Source: Acanthamoeba sp. SK_2022b (Eukaryota > Discosea > Longamoebia > Acanthamoebidae). From it: DNA of 29,588 bases. Numbering within the stretch: position 1 is the first letter of the stretch; every line of letters begins with the position of its first letter. A program made the position numbers and the translations under genes. The DNA lies in the NCBI GenBank assembly GCA_027943245.1, contig JANDJZ010000432.1, forward strand, positions 1 to 29,588, in the 5' to 3' direction. The notes under the pieces were generated by a model. The model was not told the origin of the DNA. It saw nothing but the letters and a program-made list of their open reading frames with translations, and did no database searches. Below are positions 13,477-23,793 of this stretch, piece after piece.

Positions 13477-13838
13477 TCACTCCTGCACTGACTGCTCTAC
13501 CGCTCCTGTGCTGACTACTCTGGCCACTCCTGCGCTGACTGCTCTGACTGCTCCTGTGCCAACTGCTCCAGCTGCTCCTGTGCTTGCCGCTCCAACCACT
13601 CCTGTGCTGACCACTCTGACCACTCCTGCACCAACTGCTCTGACCACTCCTGTGCTGACCACTCTGACTGCTCCTGCACTGACAGCTGTGACTGCTCCTG
13701 TGCCAACTGCTCCAGCTGCTCCTGTGCTGGCTGCTCTGACCACTCTTGTGCTGACCACTCTGACTGCTCCTGTGCTGGCCACTCTGACCTCTTGCACTGA
13801 CCACTCCAACTGCTCTGACTGCTCCTGTGCTGACCACA
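13477..13838. repeat. 24-bp minisatellite, left part
   Basis: About 15 copies of a 24-bp unit such as CTGTGCTGACCACTCTGACC plus ACTC, with frequent C/T and A/G differences. All six frames are open because the unit is a multiple of three, so the long ORFs here are repeat artefacts. It continues as four copies at 14957-15056 on the other side of a transposon. Confidence 0.85.
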
Positions 13839-14956
13839 GTTCCATCCGTCCTAATAAAACATGACCATACCCTGTTGTCGACTTTTCGCCCAGAAATTTT
13901 TTGTGGTAAAAGTTGGCAGGGCTGAGCAGGACAGTATTACAATGACTCTCTCTGCGCCAGACCTCACCAGGGCCATTGAGCGCCGGCTCACCTCTGCCAC
14001 CTTCAACAACATCTGCCTTTGTCAAGGACAAGAATCCACCTCTTTGGGGTCAACATCAGGGTCACCACTTCCTCCACTGGTGGGTCCAGATCACCCTCTA
14101 CAAGGACCTCTATGCATGCGGCTATGACTGGCTTTTCAAGCGTGTCAAGGGGCTGATGAGGTGTGGAGGGTGTACTGTTCGCCACAATGTCCACCTCCTT
14201 CATTGGCAGTTCAAGGCATGGGGGAAATCCAAGACTCCTCTTGGCACTGTTGGCAAGTGGAAGTGCACGGCTCAGCACCACCACTTCACCAGCGTGGTGG
14301 AAGATGTCTGTCTCTGGGTGGACTCCACAGACTACCAGCTTGATGGGAAGGCAAAGATGTCACATATGGATCCCTCCTGGTCCTACAAGAAGAACAGCCC
14401 AGCCCAGCGCTTCATGGTCATCCAAGATGCGTCAGGAAGGATCAAGAAGGCCTGGGGTGGTTACTCTCCCAAGAGCCACAACTCCCAGTTCCTCAAGGCC
14501 CAGTGAGACACCATTGAAACCAACTTCACTGGGGCTACCATCATTGGTGACAGTCACTTCTCATGGGGATATGCTCTTGATGGCGTCAAATTCATTGTCC
14601 CAACCACTTGGCATGCTGGCAATCCAGACACCATGGAAGGCACTCAACAGCTCACAGAGCAAGAGAAGCAAGACAACAAGCTCATCCACTCCACCAATGC
14701 ATGAGTTGAAGGCCCATTCTCATGCATGAAGGAGTCCTTTGAAGCCCTGAAGGGTCCCTTTGCTGATGGCAAAGAACAGCAGACCTGTCTGTTCTGGCTA
14801 GCAGTTGGAGTACATAACTGTTGCTCCTAAAGCATTAAAAAGGCTTAAACCTTCACCACTGAACAACCACACACAATTGTTTACCATCGTCCTCAGCCAC
14901 ATGCAAACAAAAATTTACAATGGGGTACTGTCATGTTTTATTGGGATGGACAGAAC
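13839..14956 (+). mobile_element. DDE transposon with inverted ends, inserted in the minisatellite
   Basis: The ends at 13839-13865 and 14930-14956 are inverted repeats of 27 bp with four mismatches; both contain CATGTTTTATT or its complement and start GTTC at the outer edge. Weaker similarity continues inward (ACCC..TTGT). The element carries one transposase-like pseudogene. The same 24-bp minisatellite lies on both sides, which shows that the element landed inside the array. A target duplication is not clear: ACA and ACT flank the two ends. Confidence 0.75.
13942..14830 (+). pseudogene. DDE-superfamily transposase, inactivated
   Basis: The three acidic regions of a DDE_Tnp_4-like (PIF/Harbinger or ISL2EU group) nuclease are readable: VCLWVDSTDYQLDGK, then ATIIGDSHFSWGYALDG, then VEGPFSCMKESFEALKG. 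Between the first two are SWSYKKNSPAQRFMVIQD and IKKAWGGYSPKSHNSQFLK. Two in-frame TGA stops (14504-14506 and 14702-14704) and a frameshift between an ATG-initiated frame at 13942 and the domain frame make it non-coding. The second stop sits where an Arg two residues before VE is expected. Confidence 0.75.
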
Positions 14957-15056
14957 ACTCCAGCCACTCCTGTACTGGCCACTCTGACCACTCTTGTGCT
15001 GACCACTCTTACTGCTCCTGTGCTGACCACTCTTGCTGCTCCTGTGCTGACCACAC
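14957..15056. repeat. 24-bp minisatellite, right part
   Basis: Four copies of the same unit and strand as 13477-13838, separated from them by the DDE transposon. Confidence 0.8.
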
Positions 15057-15402
15057 ATGGACCAACAAACATCGCTCCTGCACACCATTCCTGGCTCCAA
15101 CTCTTCCTCCTCTTCATTGGAGAGTTAATTCATGCACACATCATCCCTCCCAAGAGCAAGTGAGTTCATGTGCAGTGGCCAAGCATGGGACAGTGCGACA
15201 TCACCAACCCACCATAGACTCTCCTCATTCACACACCAGGCCTTCTTGCAGTCTTGTTGCTGATGAGTGCAGCCCAACTACAAGCAGAGGAAGACTGCTA
15301 ATGCAAGGGTAATGACATATGGGGACTTCATCTGCTGCATGATGAGCTGAGAAGCCTACCATGAGACCAAGAAGGCTTTTGTGGTTGATGTGGGGAGCTG
15401 GT

Positions 15403-15725
15403 TGAGCACCTGAACAAGCAGTTTCAACACTTCTGGGAGCCCTTCAGAGATGTGGTGGTGGATGAGTCCGTTATCCCCACCAAGGCCTGCTGCCCATACA
15501 CCATGGTGATCAAGCACAAGCCTCACCCCATTGGGGTGAAGCTCTGGTCCTTAGTTTATCAAGCCACCTACCTCTTCTCCTGCTCCATCTTCATGAAGGT
15601 GAGCACACCACAGCAACATTACTGAGGATGGCGTCACACCTGCTGTTTGGCTGAAGCTTTAACATCTGTGCAGACTACTACTTTGGCTCATTTGATGCTT
15701 CTATTGGCCTTGTTGAGAGGTAATC
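15403..15725 (+). pseudogene. piggyBac-like transposase remnant
   Basis: The frame from 15403 reads EHLNKQFQHFWEPFRDVVVD then ESVIPTKACCPYTMVIKHKP and HPIGVKLWSLVYQATYLF. This matches the pattern of the piggyBac (DDE_Tnp_1_7) core: a Trp-Pro region, the acidic DE-S-I catalytic motif, K-PH-x-G-x-K-x-W, and a Tyr-Phe stretch. It stops at about 15624. In another frame DYYFGSFDASIGLVER (15671-15718) resembles the next catalytic block (DNYFTS type). Frames are broken and no ends were identified. Confidence 0.55.
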
Positions 15726-16119
15726 ACTTCACCCTTGCCTGCTGGAAGGATTGCCCAGCTGCCCTCTTTGGCTGCCATCTTCATGTACAAGTTGAGAAAA
15801 GTCTTAATTTTATTTTTCCTTTATTTGAAATTAGGTGTTACATAAAACACAATAGCCTTGCTTCCCTGTGGTGAGCTTGGTAGTGAATGTCAGGTTCATC
15901 TTTTTACAAAGCTTCTCAATCTGGTGGCATGTGCTGTGCTTCCCCAGGTTGAACATGTTGCATACATCTTCCCAGTCATAAGTAATGTGATGGCAATCTT
16001 TGAAGGCAAGGTGTGTGTGTGTGTGAGTGCGTGTGCGCCCAGAGGGGGACCCCTCCCAAATTGGGGAAGGGCCAGAGGCCCATGATGGTTGTTGTGGGGT
16101 TGGTGGTGGTGGTGGTGGT

Positions 16120-16228
16120 GTTCTTTTTGGCGTGCTTGCCTTTAAAACCCCCTATAAAGGGGGTCTGGGGGATGGTGTGGTGGGTGGTTTATTGAGGTTG
16201 TTTTGTGTTCTTTTTGGCATGCTTGCCT
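16120..16228. repeat. Direct repeats and a TATA-core palindrome
   Basis: GTTCTTTTTGGCRTGCTTGC occurs at 16120 and again at 16207. Between them CCCCCTATAAAGGGGG (16148-16163) is a near-perfect palindrome. Purpose unknown; no downstream gene on the plus strand is obvious. Confidence 0.5.
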
Positions 16229-16355
16229 TGCCAAAAGCCATGATACTAGGTTAATAAAGAGCAAAGCCATTCTGCCTGGAAAGACCTACATATCTTAAAG
16301 ACACTGTTTCTTAATCTACCTTCCCAACCCTGATGCCTTTTTCCTTGTTGTTGTA

Positions 16356-16514
16356 TTAATCATTGTCATCATCGTCCATGGTCAGCTCCTGCACCTTGTC
16401 TTCAGTGGTGAGGTCCACCATAGTAGGATCTTGGGTCTGCTGGCCGCCACAGGAGAAAACAAAGAGCACCAGCAAGATGAAGAACAGAGTGGTAAGTGTC
16501 ACCACAGGCCTCAT
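16356..16514 (-). CDS. Small secreted or membrane-anchored peptide, 52 aa, hypothetical
   Basis: ATG at 16514 to TAA at 16356. The N-terminus is a clear signal sequence: two charged or polar residues, then LTTLFFILLVLFVFSC. The remaining 30 residues are polar and acidic, ending MDDDDND. The reading frame is open although the surrounding DNA is decayed. It may be a real short gene, an accessory ORF of a mobile element, or the first exon of a lost gene. No homolog is recognised. Confidence 0.3.
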   Translation of the reverse strand: MRPVVTLTTLFFILLVLFVFSCGGQQTQDPTMVDLTTEDKVQELTMDDDDND

Positions 16515-16547
16515 AGTGGGGTTGGATATGCTAGGACAAAAAGAATT

Positions 16548-16578
16548 GTCATGTTTTTATTGGCATTGTACAGAAAAC
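16548..16578. repeat. Solitary end resembling the DDE transposon terminus
   Basis: GTCATGTTTTTATTGGCATT followed by ACAGAAAAC resembles the right end at 14930-14956 (GTCATGTTTTATTGGGATGG, ACAGAAC). No partner end was found nearby. Confidence 0.4.
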
Positions 16579-17062
16579 AGTCTGGAGGTATCCTGTCCAT
16601 TCATGTCATTCAAAATCACTTTAGCACAAGCTGCCCAGGTGCAACCTAAGTCTTGCCAACAGAGGTAACATTACCCAGTGGTGTGTGAGCATAAATGGGC
16701 GCAAATTGAAAAAAGAAGCCCAAGGCACACCATTGTTCATGACACATGCTTCTGCTCTTCAGTGGATGGTAAGCCAGCTTGCTATTTGCAGGAAGGAGCA
16801 ATCTCTCTGGGCGTGGAAACAAATTTCCCACTATTTTCTTGGTGGCGGCTCATTTCAAGGTCGGGCACAAACAGCCTGTGTTGGAGATGAGCCTGTTCGA
16901 GCTGGTGAAGGGCAAGGTGGCCCACGCATGCGGCCGTGGTAATGGAAAGAAGTCTGCCACGAACTCAGCAGCAGATGTGGACCTATACGGCTTCATAGTA
17001 TGCGAAACCCTCACCTTATGTTCCTTGCACCTGACTGAGCCAACGCATGTTGCATCCCTCAG

Positions 17063-18474
17063 TGCAATTGGTGCTCAGGTCGCATTGTGTCTCCTTCTCC
17101 ACGATATCACTGGTACGTCTGTTGTTCTTTTTATCTTCATTTTGTCATCCAAATAACTTATTTTAATTAGCTCTGAGTGTGCGGGGTACGACCTGTGCCA
17201 GAGCTGCTATGACGCCCGCGGACCCACCCACGACGGCCATCCCATGCATCAGGAGGTAAACGACACGAACGACCGCACTCTTTGCGTTCCTATTGCTGAT
17301 TTCTTCGAACGTTTAGACGTTGCATAGGATTCAGCTGAGGGAGCTGATAAAGGCATCACACGTGGCCGATACCATCAACAATGCATTCACCTACCATGCC
17401 ACACGGCCCTATCTCGGAGTAAAACGAGCAGCCTCCTCTTCATCGTCGTCGTCATCCTCTTCTCATGGAAACGCTGGTTTCTACTATCACTACTTTACCT
17501 ACAGCGAGATCCATGACCGTGTGCGCGACTTCAGCCGTGGACTGTGGCAAATCATGGAGACCGATCTGGGCGTCCGTCATCGGTTGTCGATCGCCTCCAC
17601 AGTCAGCACAGACAAGAAAAACAAAGACGCGTCCAAGAAAGCGAAGAAGAACGAAGGCAAGAACGCGAAGAAAGACAAAAGGACGAAAAAGAATACGAAG
17701 GGAGGCAAGGAAAAGGAAGAGGTAGGAGGCGGCGAGACTGATCAACCAACGGTCGGCCTGTGTTCGCTGAACAGGATCGAGTGGATCGTGGCCGACTTCG
17801 CGACTCTCTTCCTGGGCTATATCACTGTACCCCTTCACGTACCATTTGAACCTTCCCAAAAGGTGCACGCCACATGTCACACACCAACAACCAACCAACA
17901 ACACGCACACGCACACGCACACGCACACGCACACGCACACGCACACGCACACGCACACGCACACGCACACGCACACGCACGCAAGATGAGTTCTGATGCT
18001 TTCCGGTGCGGCAGGAGTACATCATCAACAACGCCAACATTTCGGTGCTGGTCGTTGGTGGCCCTCGTACGTACAGGAGCGACGATGGTGAAATTGCTCG
18101 AAAGGCAGACTGCGCCAGTGAAGACGACGACGACAACCCCCGATTCGAAGTGTTGCGCGAGATGATGGAGCTCAGCGCCTCTTGTCCCTCGCTCAAGCTC
18201 ATCGTCTCCATGGAGGAGCCCACTGACGCCCACGTCGAGACGGCCAAATCGCTCGTACGCGACACCTCCCACTCAGAGAGAGTGAGAGAGGCGGGACATG
18301 CACAGCTGATGAGCGGTGGTCGTTCGTGCAGGGGCTGCGCCTGGTCTCGTTCGCGCAGGTGGAGCAGCTCGGCGCTGGCCTGCGTCGGGGCGAGCAAGAG
18401 TTCCGATTCGTTAGAAGGACGCCGACCGATCTCTATACTCTCATGTACACCAGCGGAAGCACTGGGGTAAGCCG

Positions 18475-18549
<75 letters not shown>

Positions 18550-19943
18550 CGGTATGTCATCATTGATGCTAACAAAATCATGCCTCGTGGCAGAGGCCAA
18601 AGGGAGTGATGATTTCGTACGAAGGGTGGAATGCCATGCTTACCAAGGGCACCGTTGGACACGACCCACTCGGTACACTACGCGACATCATCACGCACAC
18701 GCTCTCTTTCTCTTTCTCTCTTTCACGTAATACAAACACACCTCCTGCGGCGCCTAATACGTGCGTCCATGCGGTAGTGGTCTTCTCTTTCTCTCCGATG
18801 GCGCACATGTTCGATCGCAAGAACGTGGCCTTCACGCTCGTGCAAGGCGGGCGCATCGGCATCTTCCAGAGCGACATGTCCCGCATATTCGATGGTCCGC
18901 AGCAACACCCACGTCTATTGATCAAAATTATTGTTTTTTTTTTCTTTGTAAAACATATTGATATAATGCGTTCAGATATAATGTTGGTGAGGCCGACCAT
19001 GTTCGCATCGACGCCGCGGCTATGGAACATTCTCTACAGTCGATACCAGGAGGAGCTCGCGGCGGAGCGCAAGCGCAGGGAAGCCGAACTCGGCGATGGA
19101 GCCCCGCGCGAGCTGACGCCCGACGAGATTAGGGCGATCGAGTTGCCGCTCCTCGAGAAATACGAGAAGACGCTCGGCGGTACCGCACAAACGCGCGCGC
19201 GCTCGTGTGCACGCGAGCCCAATGGGCGCTGATGGTTTTTTGGCGTTCTGGCTCTGCAGGGCGAGTGGCATTTGTGGTGTCGGGAGGGGCGCCCACGGCA
19301 CCGGCGGTGCTCAAGTTCATGCAGCGCTGCTTCCATCGCTCGATGGTCTCCGATGGTTACGGCTCGACCGAGGTGACACTCCCGCGCATTGGGGGGGGGG
19401 GGTATATACACGAGGTAGTTGGCTCACGCGTACGTGCGTGGCTTTTCCCCCGCCAAGGTGGGTGCCATCTCGCACGACTACCGCGTGTCCGACGCCGCAC
19501 AGGTCAAACTCGTGGACGTGCCGGAGATGGGCTACTTCTCCACCGACAAGCCGCACCCCAGGTCTCTCCCTTCTTTTTGTTCCAATTTCTGTTTTTTAAT
19601 AGACAATATTTTTAATTCACTAAATTAATATTAAATATTTTAATATTAATTGTACAATGATGTTGGTAGGGGTGAGATTTACGTGAAGACCAAGACGATG
19701 GCGCAGGGCTACTACAAGGACCCCGACGCGACGTCGGCCGCCTTCACCGAGGACGGCTGGTTCCGGACGGTGCGGGGGGGGGGGTTGCCCAGCTCGGCGA
19801 ACGCATGTGACACTCACGCGCTCGCGTGCTCGCACAGGGCGACATCGGAGAGATGAACGGCGGTCGCATCGCGGTGATCGATCGAAAGAAGAACATCTTC
19901 AAGCTTGCACAGGGTGCCTCTCCATATCTCTCTCTCTCTCTCT

Positions 19944-19997
<54 letters not shown>

Positions 19998-20795
19998 TCT
20001 GAAATCGAGGCGGGGAATTGGTCACAGGCGAGTTCGTCGCGCCGGAGAAGCTGGAGTGCATCTATCAGGAGTGCGCCATCGTCGACCAAGTCTTTGTCTA
20101 CGGCACTCCGCTCAAGGAGTACCTCACCGCCGTCGTCGTACGCTCCCCCCCAAATCTCCCTTTTTCCCTTCTCTCCCTTGCGAATGGCCGCCGCAAACGT
20201 TCACGCGCGACCGCCTGCAGGTGCCCAACTTCCCCCTGTTGCGAGCGTGGGCGCAGAGCAAGGCCGACGCCTCGCTGGACGCGGCGCTCGACGACCTCGA
20301 CGCCCTGTGCACGCATCCCGCCGTCAAACGGTAGGGCGCAATGGGTTGTGTTGGCTGATGTTTATTATTATTATTATTATTTATAGTTTATTGGTTGTTG
20401 GTTGTTGTGCAACAGGCACGTGGTGCATGAGCTCTACCGAATCGGCGCCAAGGCGGGGATTCAGTCGTTCGAGTTCGTACGGGGCGTCCACCTCGAGACG
20501 CAGCAGTTCACTGTCGACAACGGGCTACTCACCGGTCCGTGCTGTGGCTCCCACTGTCGTCTCACGCTTCCCCCCCCCCAACACTCCCTTCCTCACTCCC
20601 AATGGTGGCACTGTCGTGTGCGCTGTCGCGTGTGACTGGTGTCGACAACGGGGTCCAGGCCCGCAGAAATTGAAGCGACAGGCCCTGAACGAGAAATACG
20701 CCGCCGTCATGGATCGCCTCTACGACGAGCTGGACGACCCCGCCGTCATGCAACAGACGCTACTCTCCATGCTCGGTAACGTGTGCCTCCACACG

Positions 20796-20867
<72 letters not shown>

Positions 20868-21059
20868 AGAGCTAACACTCGCGAGTACAGGAGATGCAAC
20901 GACGGAGAACGCGGGGAAGCTGACGCAGGAGGGCAGAGCTCTCACGCTTCGCAACCTGGGCTTGGACTCGCTCACCGCCGTTCGCTTGGCCTCACAACTC
21001 AAAGACCAGTACCGTGGTGCGTGCACACTCCCAATGGACGCACACACCACACTCCCAAT

Positions 21060-21124
<65 letters not shown>

Positions 21125-21619
21125 GCTCACACCGGCAACAGTGGAGGTGAGCGTGCAGGCCCTGTTCCAGCAGAACATGACCCTGGCCGATCTGGCCGAG
21201 ATGATGACCACGGGCGCCGCGGCCTCCAACTCCTCCGCTGCCTCTTCGCGCGATCCCGCCATCGACTGGGAGGCCGAGTCTTCACTCGGTGCTCGCTCCC
21301 CCCTCCGCTCTCTCCCTCCCTCTCTCCCTCCCTCTCTCTCTCTTTCATGTTGTTGCTGACGTGGCAGCGGCAGACCCGGACATCAGGCCACGCGTGGCGA
21401 TGGGCGCGGCCTCGGCGGAGTCGCCCCGGTCGGTGCTGCTGACGGGCGCGACGGGCTTCCTGGGCGCGTGTCTGGTGGTCGAGCTCCTGCGGCAGACATC
21501 GGCCACCGTCCACTGCCTCGTGCGCGGGGACGACCCATCTGCCGCGCGTGCACGATTGCTGCGCGTTCTCGCTGATGCCCTCCCTCCCGGTACCTCGCAC
21601 ACGCACACGCGCGCGCGCG

Positions 21620-21669
<50 letters not shown>

Positions 21670-23132
21670 CGCACACGCTCATGGATTGGCAAACAGATGC
21701 GGCCGATGAAGCGGAGTGGAGCAGGGTTGAGGTGGTGTGCGGCGATCTGTCGCGCGAGCGCCTCGGACTTGGCGAAGAGCAGTTCGCGGCGCTGGCCAAC
21801 GAGGTCGACGCCATCTACCACAACGGGGCCGTCGTCAACAGCGTGCTGCCCTACTCGGCCCTCAAGCAGGACAATGTCGACAGCACCGAATGGTATTACG
21901 CAAACTCTTACGACGTCGATTTAAAACAATGGCATGTAAGTTATTTACTAAATTTTCCTCCTTTTTATTGCAGGCTGCTGCGGATGGCGTGCATGAGCGA
22001 GAAGGCGGTGGCGTTCTACTACGTGTCCACCATTGGCGTGCTGTCGGCCGCCGGGCCAATGGCGCGCTCGCTTCGCGAGGACGACCCCGTGCCCGACCTC
22101 TTCCTCGACAAGGTGATCTACTCCCCTCCCCCCACATGGACATTTGTGCATCACACAATGGACGCAGTCTACTCACATGGCGTGAACGGGGAGGGGGGTT
22201 GTAGACGGGAGGCTACGCCCAGTCCAAGTGGGTGAGCGAGAACAAGGTGAGGGAGGCGAGGCGACGAGGGCTCTACGCGCTCATTTTCCGACCCGGTCGC
22301 GTGTGGGCACACTCCCGGACGGGTTACTCCAACCCACACGATTTTCTGGTTCGTTGTCTTTATCTTTTAATTTAAACCTGTGTTGCGCTGCAACCCTATT
22401 TCAACTCCGACTTGTCCAATGGCCAATCAGGTGCTCGCGCTGAAAGGCATGCTGCAATTGGGCTGCGCGCCGATCGTGTCGCCTGACAACCGGCACAACC
22501 TCGCGCCTGTTGACTTTGTCAGCGAAGCCATCGTCCACATCTCCCTGACGGCGCGCCGGGACCACATCTCCGCTGCCTCTGCCAGCGCTTCGCATGACGC
22601 CCTCATCTCCGTGTCATCCGTTGTTTCCGCCACCTCCCTGGCAGCCGCCGCAGTGTCGGCGTCGGCGTCGGCATCGTCATCGTCATCATCGGCGCCACCG
22701 TCCGAATCCGCGGAGCTGACGGTGCCACAGCCGCCACAGGGCCTTGTGTCCCGCCTGGCATTCAACGTGGTCAATCCGTTGCCCTCGCTTGCGGTGGCTG
22801 ACGTCATCGCGACGCTAGCCGAGTGGTCCACTGCGCACGACCGCGCGATCAAAGTCGTTCCATATGACCAATGGCTCGCCCGCCTCGTTGGGTCGCCCAC
22901 CAACGCGCTCTATCCGCTGCGAGGCGTGTTCGAAGCCAGCATGACCGACTTCCCCGCATCGCCAGTAGATGCCTTCTGCCACGACAACCTGCTCCGCTAC
23001 GTCTCACTCGGAGCAGACGCCGGCGTAGCGAATGCTAGGGCCGTCACACTGGACGAGCTGCGCGCTAATGTCCTCCCATACCTGGCGCACAAGGGCGTCT
23101 TCGGTGGGTGCCTCACCCTCACCAAGTCATAA
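17063..23132 (+). CDS. Carboxylic acid reductase-like enzyme with N-terminal ZZ zinc finger, 5' end unresolved
   Basis: Predicted to activate a carboxylic acid with ATP, load it on a phosphopantetheine arm and reduce it with NADPH to an aldehyde. Exons: 17063-17112, 17171-17255, 17317-17862, 18015-18254, 18332-18466, 18594-18672, 18778-18894, 18976-19179, 19260-19372, 19458-19561, 19670-19769, 19838-19913, 20028-20137, 20221-20330, 20416-20534, 20659-20775, 20891-21016, 21124-21288, 21368-21589, 21697-21892, 21974-22112, 22205-22348, 22431-23132 (about 1332 residues, in frame throughout). Exons 1-2 encode a ZZ finger (CNWC, RYHCSECAGYDLCQSC, HDGHPMH). Adenylation motifs: YTSGSTG/RPKGVM, SDGYGSTE, IDRKKNIFKLAQGEFV. 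Carrier: LGLDSLTAVRLASQL. Reductase: LLTGATGFLG, YVSTIGVL, GGYAQSKW. A Lys-rich insert lies near 17605-17740 and a Ser/Ala insert near 22610-22720. An exon ending at 16938 (THAAV) fits upstream, but the start codon was not found. Confidence 0.85.
17901..17980. repeat. (ACGCAC)n hexanucleotide array in CAR intron
   Basis: About 13 copies of a 6-bp unit in the intron between exons ending 17862 and starting 18015. Confidence 0.95.
18475..18551. repeat. (GT)n then (GC)n array in CAR intron
   Basis: About 33 GT units followed by five GC units, starting only about 9 nt after the 5' splice site at 18467, between the two halves of the AMP-binding motif. Confidence 0.95.
19927..19997. repeat. (TC)n/(TG)n array in CAR intron
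   Basis: A short CT run followed by about 25 TG units (one interruption) in the intron 19914-20027. Confidence 0.95.
20799..20866. repeat. (TG)n array before the carrier-domain exon
   Basis: About 34 TG units ending 24 nt before the 3' splice site of exon 20891-21016. Confidence 0.95.
21061..21122. repeat. (AC)n array after the carrier-domain exon
   Basis: About 31 AC units running directly into the CAG of the next 3' splice site at 21123; there is no pyrimidine tract in between. Confidence 0.95.
21599..21678. repeat. (GC)n/(AC)n array in CAR intron
   Basis: CGCACACG-type start, about ten CG units, then about 20 AC units in the intron between 21589 and 21697. Confidence 0.95.
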
Positions 23133-23783
23133 GTCGACTTTCTACAAACAGCAAAACAGGAGTGGAGTGTACGATGGATATCAGAGAACATGGTTGAAGG
23201 ATAGGCTGCAGTTTGCTCATCCTGTTGATTATTGCCTGGCACGCTGATGCAGCTGCTGCTTACAGCTCAGAAACGTTCGTTTTAAATATCTGCAGACTTG
23301 CACTCGCCCTCAACCTTTATGACTTCAGGTCTGATAGCCAGACAGTTCACTTTCTTCCACATCTTTTGACATCGTGGGTGATCGTTCCTAGAAATCTACC
23401 CCTTCTCTTTGCCCACCACACTCACTCTGCCCATCACACAAACATTAAGTCATAAACAAGAGGGGTGATGCTGGTGGTGTGAAGATGGTCAAAGCCTTCT
23501 TCTTCAGTCCCTTCTAGTGCATCTGGTGTGCTTCTGGGTCAGTGATGAACTGGATGAGGCGTTTCTCCTTCTCTCCAGCTTGCCCTGGCCCTTGCAGTGA
23601 GGATCAGGCCTTCTCAACTTAAGTGCACTTCAGCATGTGGATCATCTTGGGGGTCAAGTGCATGTTGTCCTCTGCAAGGTCAGGTAGAGCAGCCCACCAA
23701 GGTGAGCACAGCACCATTGGAGTCACAGTCACACAGGATCGCACTTTCCTGTCGTTGACAAACAGAGAAGGTGATGCACCAAT
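23133..23783. other. Intergenic, CpG-poor, no gene seen
   Basis: About 650 bp between the CAR stop and the 5S upstream repeat. CpG density falls after about 23400. No frame is convincing. The sequence has the TG/CA bias of the island at 11012-16880 and may be related mobile DNA. Confidence 0.5.
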
Positions 23784-23793
23784 GGATACGGCC

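Larger units (their letters stand above)
11012..16880. other. CpG-depleted island of decayed mobile DNA
   Basis: Rich in TG and CA and nearly devoid of CG: from 11041 to 12960 I count 7 CpG in 1.9 kb, whereas the flanking genes have several per line. It holds degenerate tandem repeats, a minisatellite, a DDE transposon with inactivated ORF, a piggyBac-like remnant and small ORFs, listed separately. The stretches 12200-13000, 15060-15400 and 16170-16350 show nothing I can identify. This pattern is what methylated, deaminating DNA leaves behind; methylation itself is inferred. Confidence 0.75.

Noticed and set aside
13076..13837. 253-codon minus-strand frame with QHRSSQSG-type repeats
   Set aside because: Product of the 24-bp minisatellite, which leaves every frame open because the unit is a multiple of three.
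13477..13838. Possible CRISPR-like array
   Set aside because: Units follow one another without unique spacers, and the genome is eukaryotic.
20094..21359. 421-codon plus-strand frame
   Set aside because: Reads through several CAR introns and dinucleotide arrays; the exon chain in other frames gives the conserved domains.
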